Assembly (NCBI GenBank): GCA_030840645.1
Contig: JAVEEC010000051.1
Location: forward strand, 33,326-97,325
Direction of reading: 5' to 3'
Source: Frankiaceae bacterium
Lineage (GTDB): Bacteria; Actinomycetota; Actinomycetes; BP-191
Length of the DNA stretch: 64,000 nucleotides
The notes beneath the pieces were generated by a model. That model worked only from the letters and a program-made list of their open reading frames with translations. It did no database searches and had not been told where the DNA came from. Shown one piece after another: positions 1 to 8,235 of the stretch. Positions within the stretch are counted from its first letter, which is position 1. Each line of letters opens with the position of its first letter. The position numbers and the translations under genes were made by a program.

Positions 1-245
1 CCGAGGCGTACCCGGACCTCAAGGCGAACCAGAACTTCATGCAGCTCTCCGAGCAGCTGACCACGACCGAGAACCAGATCGGCTTCGCCCGCCAGCACTA
101 CAACGACAGCGTGCGGCAGCTCAACACCGCCGTCGAGACGATCCCGACGTCGTTCGTCGCAGGCATCGCGCGCGCAAGCAAGCGCGACTACTTCGAGCTC
201 GACCCGACCGACCCGTCCCGCAACCCCGTGCAGGTCCAGTTCTAG
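1..245 (+). CDS. LemA family protein, C-terminal part
   Basis: The reading frame is open from the window edge and ends at a TAG; only about 80 C-terminal residues are present. The segment with EAYPDLKANQNF and 'QLTTTENQIGFARQHYND' matches the conserved C-terminal helices of LemA proteins, followed by the usual 'YF' and a short tail. The ATG at 39 proposed by the ORF track is internal. LemA proteins are membrane-anchored helical proteins of unclear function. The M48 protease gene starts 31 bp downstream, which is the classic LemA/HtpX pairing and supports both calls. Confidence 0.9.
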   Translation, partial: EAYPDLKANQNFMQLSEQLTTTENQIGFARQHYNDSVRQLNTAVETIPTSFVAGIARASKRDYFELDPTDPSRNPVQVQF

Positions 246-276
246 CGCACGGCGCGGACCGGGCGGGGGGTGGCTC

Positions 277-1188
277 GTGTACGACGAGATAGCGCGTAAC
301 CGCCGCCGCTCGTGGCTGCTGGTCGCGGCGGCGTTCGCGCTGCTGATGGTCGTCGGCGAGGCGTTCAACCTCTACATCGGCGGCGGGCCCTTCGGCCTCG
401 TCATCGCGCTCGCGATCGCGGGCACGGGAACGCTGTCGTCGTACTACTTCGCGGACCGGCTCGCGCTCGGCATCGCGGGCGCCCGGGAGGTGACCGAGGC
501 GCAGGCGCCGCAGCTCGTCAACGTCGTCCACGAGATGGCGCTCGCGGCCGGCCTGCCGATGCCGCGCGTGATGATCGTGCGCGACGACGCGCCGAACGCG
601 TTCGCGACCGGCCGCGACCCGGAGCACGCCGTCGTCGCGGTGACGACCGGGCTGCTGGACCGGATGGACCGCGAGGAGCTGCAGGGCGTCGTCGGGCACG
701 AGATGAGCCACGTCCTCAACCGCGACACCCGCGTCACGACGATGGTCGTCGCGGTGTGCGGCGCGATCGTCGTGCTCTGCGATCTGGCCTGGCGGTTCTC
801 GCTCTTCGGCGGCCGGTCACGTCGCCGCAGCGACTCCGACGGCGGCGGCCTCCAGCTGATCCTGATGGCGGTCGGGATCCTCGCGCTGATCCTCGCGCCG
901 CTCGGCGCCGCGCTGATCCAGTCGGCGGTGTCGCGGCGGCGGGAGACGCTGGCGGACAGCACCGCGGTGTCGTTGACGCGCAACCCGGCCGGGCTGCGTT
1001 CCGCATTGGAGAAGCTGCTCGCGGACAGCACCGTCGTGTCCCACACGTCGCGCGCGATGGCGCACCTCTGGATCGAGAGCCCGCTCGACCGGGAGCACGA
1101 CGGGTCGTGGCTGAACAAGATGTTCGACACCCACCCGCCGCTGACCGAACGCATCGCCGCCCTGGCGAAGCTCGAGGGCCTGGGCTGA
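277..1188 (+). CDS. M48 family membrane metalloprotease (HtpX-like)
   Basis: A 303-aa zinc metallopeptidase with a GTG start. Hydrophobic segments lie near residues 12-32 and 35-60, the zinc motif HEMSH sits near residue 147, and a further pair of membrane segments follows (about 160-180 and 195-220). The third zinc ligand is probably the Glu of RRRETLAD, although the more usual form is REYxAD. A C-terminal DTHPPLTERI block is typical of HtpX. The family cleaves damaged or misfolded membrane proteins. It lies directly after lemA and 4 bp before an MBL-fold gene. Confidence 0.92.
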   Translation: MYDEIARNRRRSWLLVAAAFALLMVVGEAFNLYIGGGPFGLVIALAIAGTGTLSSYYFADRLALGIAGAREVTEAQAPQLVNVVHEMALAAGLPMPRVMIVRDDAPNAFATGRDPEHAVVAVTTGLLDRMDREELQGVVGHEMSHVLNRDTRVTTMVVAVCGAIVVLCDLAWRFSLFGGRSRRRSDSDGGGLQLILMAVGILALILAPLGAALIQSAVSRRRETLADSTAVSLTRNPAGLRSALEKLLADSTVVSHTSRAMAHLWIESPLDREHDGSWLNKMFDTHPPLTERIAALAKLEGLG

Positions 1189-1192
1189 CGCG

Positions 1193-2209
1193 TTGGCACT
1201 GAAGGTCCCGCCGGTCGAGCCGGTGCGCGACGGGCTGTGGAGTGTTCCCGTCGTCATCCCGGACAACCCCCTCGGGTACACGCTCGTCTACCTGTTCGAG
1301 ACGCCGTCCGGGCCGGTCCTCGTCGACAACGGCTGGGACGACCCGCGGTCGATGGCGGCGTTGCGCAACGGTGTCGCGGAGACCGGCCACTCCCTGGACG
1401 ACGTGTACGGCGTCCTGCTCACCCACGTACACCCCGACCACCACGGCCTCTCCGGCAAGGTCCGCGACGTCTCGGGAGCGTGGATCGCGATGCACCCCGA
1501 GGACGCGTGGATCGTCTCCATGCGGCGCAACACCGACGACGGATGGCTGCTGCAGACCGCGGCGGTCATGCTGTCGGCCGGTGCGGGTGAGTCCGACCTG
1601 GCCGACCTCCCCGACCTGTCGGTCCTGCACGCGCACCGACCCGACCCGCCGGCGCTGCCGACGCGGCTGTTCGCCGACGGCGACATCGTCGACGTTCCCG
1701 GGTGGACCGTCCGCGCCATCTGGACGCCGGGTCACTCGCCCGGCCACACCTGCTTCGCCGTCGACGGGCTGCTGCTGTCCGGCGACCACGTGCTGCCGCG
1801 GATCAGCCCGCACATCGGCCTCTACGACGAGGCGTCCGACGCGGACCCGCTCGGCGACTACCTCGCGTCGCTGGACAAGCTGCGGTCCGAGTCCGTGACC
1901 GAGGTGCTGCCCGCGCACGTCTCGCGCTTCGCGCCGTTGGAGCCGCGGTTGTCGTCGCTGGCCGCCCACCACGAGGAACGGCTCGCGGCCATCGTGGCGT
2001 CGTTGGCCGGCGGAGCGTTGACGACGTGGGAGATCACCGCCGCCATGCCGTGGAACCGGCGGTGGGAGGACATCGTGCCGTTCATGAAGCGGGCGGCACT
2101 CGGCGAGGCCGTCGCGCACCTGCGGCACCTGGAGCGGCGCGGCCTGGTGGAGCGCGTCCCGGGGGCGTGGCCGACGGCGTACCGGCTGGTGCCTACGCCT
2201 GCTGGCTGA
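1193..2209 (+). CDS. MBL-fold metallohydrolase with C-terminal winged helix
   Basis: A 338-aa protein of the glyoxalase II/metallo-beta-lactamase superfamily. The metal-binding motif THVHPDHHG is near residue 80, with GHSPGHT near 180 and SGDH near 195. The C-terminus (about 255-335) looks like the BLACT winged-helix extension found in LACTB2-type hydrolases. The TTG start is 4 bp after htpX, and I see no strong Shine-Dalgarno sequence, so translational coupling is likely. The substrate cannot be told from the sequence. Confidence 0.85.
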   Translation: MALKVPPVEPVRDGLWSVPVVIPDNPLGYTLVYLFETPSGPVLVDNGWDDPRSMAALRNGVAETGHSLDDVYGVLLTHVHPDHHGLSGKVRDVSGAWIAMHPEDAWIVSMRRNTDDGWLLQTAAVMLSAGAGESDLADLPDLSVLHAHRPDPPALPTRLFADGDIVDVPGWTVRAIWTPGHSPGHTCFAVDGLLLSGDHVLPRISPHIGLYDEASDADPLGDYLASLDKLRSESVTEVLPAHVSRFAPLEPRLSSLAAHHEERLAAIVASLAGGALTTWEITAAMPWNRRWEDIVPFMKRAALGEAVAHLRHLERRGLVERVPGAWPTAYRLVPTPAG

Positions 2210-2351
2210 GCCGGTGGGCCAGGTCCTGGTGCGCCTTCACGTACTTCCGCCGGCGCGCCAGCAGCCGGTCCCGCCAAGCCCCCGCCGCGGCCCGCTGCTC
2301 CAGCAGCTCGGCGCGGCGGCGGCGCCGTTCGGTCTGATCGTCCGCGGTCAT
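2193..2351 (-). CDS. Small basic hypothetical protein (52 aa)
   Basis: This ORF is too short for the supplied track. It begins ATG ACC GCG GAC and encodes an Arg-rich helical peptide (TERRRRRAELLEQR ... LLARRRKYVKAHQDLA). Its 3' end overlaps the 3' end of the convergent MBL gene by 17 bp. The charge and Ala/Leu/Arg content suggest one amphipathic helix or short coiled coil. I do not recognise a family. Confidence 0.45.
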   Translation of the reverse strand: MTADDQTERRRRRAELLEQRAAAGAWRDRLLARRRKYVKAHQDLAHRLSQQA

Positions 2352-2398
2352 GGCCTGTCCCTCCCCCGCACGAATGGCACCTATGTGTGACAGATGCC

Positions 2399-2698
2399 TT
2401 ACGCGGCGTGTGGGGCGGTGAGCGCGGCGACGGCGGTGGCGCGTTCGAACGCGAGCCGGCCGAGGTCCGAGTTCGCGACCGCGTCGACGAGCTCCATGGC
2501 GGCGGCGTCGCCGAGCTCGTCCAGGAGCGGCGAGAGGTAGTCGGCGGCCTTGATGGCGAGCAGCAGGGAGGAGTCGCCCGACTTGCGGGTGCGCGCGACC
2601 TCGGAGAGGCGGTCGTGCAGCAGGTGCTCGAGCGCGAGCGCCTCGTGCGGCGTCAGTGCCGCGAGCTCGTCGTCGCGCAGCACGATGGCGGTGAGCAT
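2399..2698 (-). CDS. Hypothetical protein (99 aa), helical
   Basis: The start at 2698 (MLTAIVLRDDELAAL) is preferred over the longer ORF because AGGGA lies just upstream and the extension crosses a palindrome shared with an insertion-sequence end. The protein is acidic, all-helical and without cysteines or membrane segments (EALALEHLLHDRLSEVA ... MELVDAVANSDLGRLAF). No function is recognised. It is followed 47 bp later by the 52-aa ORF on the same strand. Confidence 0.6.
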   Translation of the reverse strand: MLTAIVLRDDELAALTPHEALALEHLLHDRLSEVARTRKSGDSSLLLAIKAADYLSPLLDELGDAAAMELVDAVANSDLGRLAFERATAVAALTAPHAA

Positions 2699-2784
2699 CG
2701 GAGTCCCTTCCCTGGTCGCCGTGCGTAACGACCGGCGGCCCGGGGAGTCACGCGCGCTCCGGTCTCGCTCCGCCGCCGCCCCCA

Positions 2785-2841
2785 CTCGTTCTGTGAAGAT
2801 CACCACGCTCAAGAGGGGGCGGGTGGCCTGCACAGAACGCG
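2785..2841. repeat. Imperfect palindrome matching an IS30-family terminal repeat
   Basis: The left arm CTCGTTCTGTGAAGATCACC begins a 24-bp exact match to the insertion-sequence end at 63874-63897. About 17 bp further on, the sequence from 2822 to 2841 is an imperfect inverted copy (16 of 20 positions by eye), giving two end-like arms facing each other. It lies in the divergent promoter region between the 99-aa gene and the DUF6338 gene. It may be a remnant of a deleted IS or an IS target-like site. No transposase remnant is visible beside it. Confidence 0.6.
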
Positions 2842-2979
2842 ACGGAGGCCGGGGTTTCGCAGAACCCAGCGCGGCGTTCTCCACAGCCGGGTTCCGGTTT
2901 CCACAGATCCGGCGGCGTCCTTTCCAGGGGTCCCTCGCGGCCTAGCGTTCGGTCTCGCCGACCTGGAAGGAGGTTGCCG

Positions 2980-3672
2980 ATGCCGCCGACGAGCGCCGCC
3001 GCGCTGCTCGTACTGCTCGTCTCCGTGCTGCCGGGGTCGCTATACATGTGGGCGTTCGAACGGCAGGCGAGCGCGTACGGCGTGACGCTCGCGGACCGGG
3101 TACTCCGGTTCATCGGCGTCTCGGTGGCGTTCGACCTGCTGCTGGCGTGGCCGGCGTACGCGACCTGGCGGGCCGCGTTCGCGGGGCGGCCGTTCGGCGG
3201 CGGGCAGTTCGCGCTGGCGTGGGTCTCCGTCGCGGTGGGCTTCGCGCTGCCCGCTTCGGCAGGCACCGTCATCGGCGGGCTCTACTCGTCACGAGCAGGA
3301 CCCGACGGGTGGCCGCGGGTGCGGCGACTGCTCGGTCGCACGGCCGAGCGGCGCCTGCTGCTGGTCGCCCACGGCCGGGGCCGCGAACCGCGCGCCTGGG
3401 ACGACCTGTTCACGAAGCACCCCACCTGCTTCGTCAAGATCAAGACCGTCGACGGCTGGTGGCAGGCGGGCTGGTTCGGCCGGCAGTCGTCCGTGGGCCG
3501 GTTCCCACACGACTCCGACATCTGGCTCGAACGCGCCTGGCCGATCAACGCCGACGGTCACATCGGCGACCGGCCGTATCCCTACGGTGTCTACGTGCCC
3601 GCGAACCGGATCGCGTGGATCGAGGTCCTCGAGGAAACAGCCGCCCAGGAGGCGCCATGCGCAAGCGCGTGA
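2980..3672 (+). CDS. DUF6338 family membrane protein
   Basis: The ATG at 2980 is 7 bp from a strong AAGGAGG; the track's TTG at 2974 is too close to it. The 230-aa protein has three hydrophobic segments (about residues 5-22, 42-60, 72-95) and a soluble C-terminal domain with WDDLFTKHPTCFVKIKT, DGWWQAGWFG and 'PHDSDIWLERAW'. That pattern fits the DUF6338 domain often found in actinobacteria. Its role is unknown. The next ORF overlaps its 3' end by 16 bp, so the two are probably cotranslated. Confidence 0.75.
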   Translation: MPPTSAAALLVLLVSVLPGSLYMWAFERQASAYGVTLADRVLRFIGVSVAFDLLLAWPAYATWRAAFAGRPFGGGQFALAWVSVAVGFALPASAGTVIGGLYSSRAGPDGWPRVRRLLGRTAERRLLLVAHGRGREPRAWDDLFTKHPTCFVKIKTVDGWWQAGWFGRQSSVGRFPHDSDIWLERAWPINADGHIGDRPYPYGVYVPANRIAWIEVLEETAAQEAPCASA

Positions 3673-3854
3673 CCGAGCCCGAGCCCGACTACATCCGGGA
3701 GTACCGCGAGTACATGTGGGACAAGGATCCGCAGGGACGGGGCGGCCCGATCGACCCGAACGCCATACCACCCAACGTACCGAGCGGCGCCGTGCGGGCC
3801 CGGGACTCCTGCTGCTGTCACTGCTGCTGCCACCGGCACCAGCACACCGGGTAG
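3657..3854 (+). CDS. Small protein with Cys/His-rich tail (65 aa)
   Basis: It starts with ATG CGC AAG CGC inside the end of the DUF6338 gene, 4-5 bp after AGGAGG. The N-terminal half is charged (EPEPDYIREYREYMWDKDPQ) and the C-terminus is SCCCHCCCHRHQHTG, six Cys and several His in 14 residues. Such a cluster could bind a metal ion or be a site of modification. It has no signal peptide. I do not recognise a family; the RBS and the coupling to the upstream gene are the evidence that it is real. Confidence 0.65.
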   Translation: MRKRVTEPEPDYIREYREYMWDKDPQGRGGPIDPNAIPPNVPSGAVRARDSCCCHCCCHRHQHTG

Positions 3855-3864
3855 CACGAGCGCG

Positions 3865-5523
3865 TCAGGGCGCGACGGGCTCGCCGGGGAGCGGGAACCA
3901 GCGGAGGTGCTCGAAGTCCGCGGAAAGCGGGGTCGGCGGCGTGCACGGCGGCTCCGCGGCGGCCGCGTCGAGGATGGCGCGCGCCTCGGCCAGGTAGCGG
4001 GCGAGCGCGGACTCCGGCTCGGTGCTGTGGCGGCGGGGGTACGCGAACCGGCCGGACGCGTACGACACGTCGTGCAGCGACATCGGCGCCTCGGCCGCGC
4101 CGCGCCGGTGCCGCCACTCGCCCGTCTGCGGCTCGAACGCGTAGTGCGGCAGCAGTTTCCACCCCTCGGCCGCGACCAGGTGGACAGCGTCGAGGACGTA
4201 GTCGAGGACGGTGTCGGTGATGAAGTAGTTGAAGTTCACCCGGACCCAGCCGGGCTTGATGCCCTCGCAGCCGCGGGTGATCTCGCGTTCGAACTCGTGC
4301 GACCGGTCCAGGTCGATGCCGAGCAGCCGGTGGCCGTACGGGCCGGCGCAGGAGCAGCCGCCGCGCGCCTGGATGCCGAACAGGTCGTTCAGCACCGCGA
4401 CGACGAAGTTGTGGTGCAGGTACCGCCCACCCTCGTGCCGGACGACGAACGACACGATGGACAGGCGTTCCGCGTCGAGGTTGCCGAGGATCTCGATCCG
4501 CGGGTTCGCGCGCCACGACTCCACCGCGCGGCGGATGAACGACTCCTCGCGCTCGCGGATGCACGCCACCCCGACCGCGTCCTTGAGCTGGAAGACGAGC
4601 CCCGCGCGGATCGACTCGACGATCGCCGGCGTGCCGCCCTCCTCCCGGCTCTCGACGTCGTCGAGGTACCGGTGCTCCAGCGGGTTGACGTACGACACCG
4701 TCCCGCCGCCGGGCACGGTCGGCACGCGGTTCGCGAACAGCGCCCGCCGCGCGACCAGCACGCCCGGCGTCCCCGGGCCGCCGATGAACTTGTGCGGGGA
4801 CAGGAAGATCGCGTCGAGGTCCCCGTCGGCCATGTCGACGTCGACGTACGGCCCGGCCGCCGCGAAGTCCCAGAACGACAGCGCCCCGTGCTCGTGCAGC
4901 AGCATCGCGACGGCGCGGGCGTCGGTGACGATGCCGGTGACGTTGCTCGCGGCCGAGAACGACCCGATCTTCAACGGCCGGTCCGCGTACTCCACCAGCC
5001 GCGCCTTGAGGTCGTCCAGGTCCACGTGCCCGTCGCGGTCCTCGTGGATGACGACCACGTCGGCGATCGACTCGCGCCACGGCAGCTCGTTCGAGTGATG
5101 CTCGAACGGCCCGATGAACACAACGGGCCGCTCGCCGGGCGGAATGCGCTCGCGCAGCGCGTAGGCGTCGTCGAGAGCGGCCGGGATCCGCAGCCCGAGC
5201 ACATGCACCATCTTGTCGATCGCGGCGGTGGACCCCGACCCGCAGAACAGCACCGCGTACGTCTCCCGGTCCGCACCGACGGCCGCCGCGACGATCCCCC
5301 GCGCCTCCTCGCGGAACCGCGTCGTCTGCCGCCCGGTCCCGCTGGTCTCGGTGTGCGTGTTGGCGTAGCGCGGCAGGACCTCGTCGCGGATGTAGTCCTC
5401 GATGAACGCCAGCGCCCGCCCGCTGGCGGTGTAGTCGGCGTAGGTGACCCGACGCGGACCGTAGGGACCGTCGAGCACCTCGTCATCACCGATGACGGCA
5501 GCCCGTATCTCGTCCAGCAGCAC
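3865..5523 (-). CDS. Class V aminotransferase-fold PLP enzyme (cysteine desulfurase-like)
   Basis: A 552-aa fold-type I PLP protein with a GTG start. FCGSGSTAAIDKMVH is the cofactor phosphate region, the Asp of SFWDFAAAGPYVDVD faces the ring nitrogen, and DAIFLSPHKFIGGPGTPG carries the Schiff-base Lys. It is longer than a typical SufS or IscS protein (about 400 aa) because of a C-terminal extension from residue 430 onward. The Cys in RGGCSCAGPYGH could be the catalytic thiol loop, but I cannot fix the substrate. It stands alone, with a large inverted repeat upstream. Confidence 0.82.
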   Translation of the reverse strand: MLLDEIRAAVIGDDEVLDGPYGPRRVTYADYTASGRALAFIEDYIRDEVLPRYANTHTETSGTGRQTTRFREEARGIVAAAVGADRETYAVLFCGSGSTAAIDKMVHVLGLRIPAALDDAYALRERIPPGERPVVFIGPFEHHSNELPWRESIADVVVIHEDRDGHVDLDDLKARLVEYADRPLKIGSFSAASNVTGIVTDARAVAMLLHEHGALSFWDFAAAGPYVDVDMADGDLDAIFLSPHKFIGGPGTPGVLVARRALFANRVPTVPGGGTVSYVNPLEHRYLDDVESREEGGTPAIVESIRAGLVFQLKDAVGVACIREREESFIRRAVESWRANPRIEILGNLDAERLSIVSFVVRHEGGRYLHHNFVVAVLNDLFGIQARGGCSCAGPYGHRLLGIDLDRSHEFEREITRGCEGIKPGWVRVNFNYFITDTVLDYVLDAVHLVAAEGWKLLPHYAFEPQTGEWRHRRGAAEAPMSLHDVSYASGRFAYPRRHSTEPESALARYLAEARAILDAAAAEPPCTPPTPLSADFEHLRWFPLPGEPVAP

Positions 5524-5563
5524 GGGGTGACGCTACCGCCCGAAGCCGAGCGAGGTTGCGTGG

Positions 5564-5634
5564 GGGGCGGGGGGCACCCGGCCCGCGACTAAAGGGAGCT
5601 GGCGGAATCTAGCGGGACGGGTGCCCCCCGCCCC
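5564..5634. terminator. 17-bp perfect inverted repeat, probable terminator
   Basis: GGGGCGGGGGGCACCCG at 5564-5580 is exactly complementary to 5618-5634, with a 37-nt spacer that can extend the stem (CCCGC opposite GCGGG). It lies 10 bp downstream of the dodecin stop codon and upstream of the PLP enzyme start. It is probably a transcription terminator for the leftward dodecin transcript; the spacer is longer than in a standard intrinsic terminator and there is no T-run. Confidence 0.5.
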
Positions 5635-5643
5635 GCCTTTCAA

Positions 5644-5856
5644 TCACTCGTCATCCAGGCGGAAGCCGACCTTCATGGTGACCTGGAAGTGGGCGGGCGC
5701 GCCGTCGACGACCTGACCGCGGATCTCGGCGACCTCGAACCAGTCGACGTTGCGCAGCGTGCGAGACGCGCGGGCGAGGCCGTTGCGGATTGCCTGGTCG
5801 ACCCCGTCGGGGGAGGTACCGACGATCTCGACCTTCTTGTACGTGCGATCCGTCAC
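5644..5856 (-). CDS. Dodecin family flavin-binding protein
   Basis: A 70-aa protein with the dodecin pattern throughout: YKKVEIVGTSPDGVDQAIRNGLARASRTL, then NVDWFEVAEIRGQV and HFQVTMKVGFRLDD. The Trp in VDWFEV is the residue that sandwiches flavin in characterised dodecins. The family forms dodecamers that store or buffer FMN, FAD or CoA. The 58-aa membrane peptide gene lies 9 bp upstream on the same strand. Confidence 0.93.
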   Translation of the reverse strand: MTDRTYKKVEIVGTSPDGVDQAIRNGLARASRTLRNVDWFEVAEIRGQVVDGAPAHFQVTMKVGFRLDDE

Positions 5857-5865
5857 GACGCCTCC

Positions 5866-6042
5866 CTACTTGCCGCTGCGGTACACGGCGCGCGCGGCGC
5901 CGTAGGCGAAGACCACCGCGAAGATCGGCAGGATGACCGTGGTCAACAACCACGTCGTCAACTTCCCCACCACGATCACCACCGTCGCCACGACGACGAA
6001 CGTCACGACGGCTGGCAGCAGCCGGCTCTTGGACTCAGCCAT
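5866..6042 (-). CDS. Small membrane protein (58 aa)
   Basis: The ATG overlaps the stop of the upstream aldo/keto reductase gene by 8 bp and follows GGGAGG. The peptide is MAESKSRLLP followed by two closely spaced hydrophobic stretches (about residues 11-26 and 31-50) and a basic tail AVYRSGK. It resembles the many short orphan actinobacterial membrane proteins; no specific family is recognised. It is probably cotranscribed with the reductase and dodecin. Confidence 0.65.
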   Translation of the reverse strand: MAESKSRLLPAVVTFVVVATVVIVVGKLTTWLLTTVILPIFAVVFAYGAARAVYRSGK

Positions 6043-7000
6043 GACGACCTCCCGGGGGAACGATGGCGTCGATCGCCGCCAGATCGTCGTCGGTCGGCTC
6101 CCAGACCCCGGCGGCGGCGTTGGCCAGGACCTGCTCGGCCCTGGTGGCGCCCGCGATGACGGACGCGACCGCGGGCTGGGCGGCGAGGCCGCCGATGGCG
6201 ACGTGCAGCAGGGTGACACCGCGCTCGGCGGCGAGCTTCTCCAGCGCCTCGACACGGTCGTACGTCTCGTCGGTGAGCAGGGTCTCGGCGCGGGCGGTGT
6301 TGCGGCCGAGGCGGGAGTCGGCCGGCGGGGCGGAGCCGCGGCGGTACTTGCCGGTGAGGACGCCGTTCGCGAGCGGGAAGTACGGCAGCTGGCCGACGCC
6401 GTAGTGCTCGCAGGCGGGGATCACCTCGGCCTCGGCGGCGCGGTTCAGTAGGCTGTACTCGTTCTGCGCCGAGACGAACCGCTCGCGCCCGTCGACGGAC
6501 GCGGCCCAGTCGGCGTCGGCGACCTGCCAGCCGGCGAAGTTGCTCGACCCGACGTAGCGGACCAGCCCTTCGCGAACGAGCTCGTCCAGCGCGGCGAGCG
6601 TCTCCTCGACCGGGGTCACGCCGTCCGGCTCGTGGTACTGGTACAGGTCGATCCAGTCGGTGCGCAGCCGCCGCAACGACGCCCGCACCGCGCTGCGGAC
6701 GTACCGCCGGGAGCCGCGTGCCTCGGGGCCCGCGCCGGGCATCGCCATGCCGAACTTCGTGGCGAGCACGACCTGGTCCCTGCGCGCGCCGAGCGTCTCG
6801 CCGAGCAGCTCCTCCGAGCCGCCGCCGTTGCCGTAGATGTCGGCGGTGTCGAACAGCGTGATGCCGCACCCGATGGCGGTGTCCACCACCGCACGGGCGT
6901 CGGCGTCGGTGGTGCGGGAGCGGAAGTTGTTGCAGCCGAGGCCGACGACGGAGACGGTGAGCCCCGAGTCGCCGAGCTGGCGGTAGCGCATCGCGTCCAT
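6035..7000 (-). CDS. Aldo/keto reductase
   Basis: A 321-aa (beta/alpha)8 NADPH-dependent oxidoreductase. The catalytic tetrad is visible: Asp and Tyr in DTADIYGNG, Lys in VLATKFG and His in LYQYHEPD. The family-typical start RYRQLGDSGLTVSVVGLG is present. The start may be the first Met or MRYRQLG three codons later. The sugar- or beta-subunit-like subclass is possible, but the substrate is unknown. The class II aldolase gene is 9 bp upstream, suggesting a small carbonyl/sugar metabolic operon. Confidence 0.92.
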   Translation of the reverse strand: MDAMRYRQLGDSGLTVSVVGLGCNNFRSRTTDADARAVVDTAIGCGITLFDTADIYGNGGGSEELLGETLGARRDQVVLATKFGMAMPGAGPEARGSRRYVRSAVRASLRRLRTDWIDLYQYHEPDGVTPVEETLAALDELVREGLVRYVGSSNFAGWQVADADWAASVDGRERFVSAQNEYSLLNRAAEAEVIPACEHYGVGQLPYFPLANGVLTGKYRRGSAPPADSRLGRNTARAETLLTDETYDRVEALEKLAAERGVTLLHVAIGGLAAQPAVASVIAGATRAEQVLANAAAGVWEPTDDDLAAIDAIVPPGGRHG

Positions 7001-7009
7001 GACGCGACC

Positions 7010-7621
7010 CTACGTCCGCAGCGACCTGCGGCGCCGGTACGCGGCGGCGAGGGCGGCGTTCGCCTCGGCCGGGACGGGTACGGCGCCACCGAGCGCGAGC
7101 GCGCCCCAGATCGACTGCGCGCCGCGTTCCACGACGCCTGCAACGTGCAGCGCGTCGGCGGGCGACGTACCGACGGCGACCAGGCCGTGCGACGCGAGGA
7201 GCACCGCGCCGACCTCGCGCAGCAACTCGGATGCGTTGCGCGCCAGCGCTTCCGAGCCGCTCGGCGCGTAGGCCGCGCAGGGGACCGCGCCGCCGACGTA
7301 GATCGCGAACTCGTCCACTGCGGCCGGGATGACGGATCGCGCGCAGGCGAACATCGTGGCGTACGGCGGGTGCGCGTGGACGACGCCGCCGATCTCCGGG
7401 TACGCCCGGTAGACCGCGAGATGCAGCGCCCGCTCGCTCGACGGCTCGCGGGCCCCGGCGACGACGTCACCGGCGAGGGAGAGGACGACCACGTCGTCGG
7501 CCTCGCCCGCGGCGGTGATCGTGACGAGGTCACCGGAACGCCCCGAGACGTTGCCCGCGGTGCCGGACGCGAGGCCGAGCGCGAGCATCGAACGGGCGGC
7601 GGCGAGGACCTCGTCGCGCAC
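7010..7621 (-). CDS. Class II aldolase/adducin family protein
   Basis: A 203-aa protein with zinc ligands HAHPPYA near residue 90 and SHGLVAVG near residue 150, plus the N-terminal GLASGTAGNVSGR phosphate-binding loop. These are hallmarks of the L-fuculose-phosphate aldolase/ribulose-5-phosphate epimerase family. The substrate is not determined. It is upstream of, and probably cotranscribed with, the aldo/keto reductase. Confidence 0.88.
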   Translation of the reverse strand: MRDEVLAAARSMLALGLASGTAGNVSGRSGDLVTITAAGEADDVVVLSLAGDVVAGAREPSSERALHLAVYRAYPEIGGVVHAHPPYATMFACARSVIPAAVDEFAIYVGGAVPCAAYAPSGSEALARNASELLREVGAVLLASHGLVAVGTSPADALHVAGVVERGAQSIWGALALGGAVPVPAEANAALAAAYRRRRSLRT

Positions 7622-7643
7622 GGCGCACCTCCCACGAACGCAG

Positions 7644-7678
7644 CGGAGGCCCCGGGGCGGGTTCGCCCGGGGCCTCCG
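7644..7678. terminator. Hairpin terminator after the HbhA-like gene
   Basis: CGGAGGCCCCGGG pairs perfectly with CCCGGGGCCTCCG across a 9-nt loop. It lies 16 bp after the stop codon of the leftward HbhA-like gene and before the aldolase start. A GC stem without a T-run is common for actinobacterial terminators. Confidence 0.65.
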
Positions 7679-7694
7679 TACGGTACTGAGGCTG

Positions 7695-8096
7695 CTAGCC
7701 GATCTTGCCGGCGGCGCTGTCGACGGCCTTCGCGGTCGCCTTGGCGGCCTTGGTAGCCGACGTGGTCGCGGCCTTCGCCTGCGACTTCGCGACCTTGACC
7801 TGCGCCTCGGCCTTCTTGGTCGACGGGCTGCGGCGGATGGCGCCGACCAGCTTCTCGCCGCGCTCGACGAGGTCGCCGTACGCGGTGAACGCCCGGCCGG
7901 TCAGCTGCGTCGCGAACATTTCGACGTCGCCGCGCAGGCCCTTGACCTTGGCGGGCAGCTCGGCGACGAGCGCCGTGGTCTTGGGCACGAACTGGCTGGC
8001 GACCTGCGTCGGCAGCTCCTTGATGTTCTCGACGGCGAGGTCGCCCGCGCCGACGAACGCGTACAGCGGCTTGCGGGCCTCGGTGGTGATGGCCAT
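7695..8096 (-). CDS. Heparin-binding hemagglutinin-like protein (HbhA family)
   Basis: A 133-aa protein beginning ARKPLYAFVGAGDLAVENIKELP, the conserved start of HbhA-like proteins, followed by a helical middle and a Lys/Ala-rich tail (KKAEAQVKVAKSQAKAATT). Mycobacterial HbhA (about 199 aa) is a surface adhesin whose Lys-rich tail binds heparan sulfate; this one is shorter. AGGAGG lies just before the ATG. An XRE regulator lies directly upstream, as with Rv0474-hbhA in M. tuberculosis. In an environmental organism the role may be chromosome, lipid-body or polyphosphate association rather than adhesion. Confidence 0.75.
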   Translation of the reverse strand: MAITTEARKPLYAFVGAGDLAVENIKELPTQVASQFVPKTTALVAELPAKVKGLRGDVEMFATQLTGRAFTAYGDLVERGEKLVGAIRRSPSTKKAEAQVKVAKSQAKAATTSATKAAKATAKAVDSAAGKIG

Positions 8097-8235
8097 GGGT
8101 GGTGCCTCCTGGTCTCGGTGGTTACGCGTCCCGGTCGGTCGGCGATCCGGGCGCGGCGTGCGGGTGGTACGGCGGGAGGAGCGAGGTGTAGCCGGGTGAG
8201 GGCTCGCGTGGTGCCGCGCTCCCTCCCCCCGCCGG

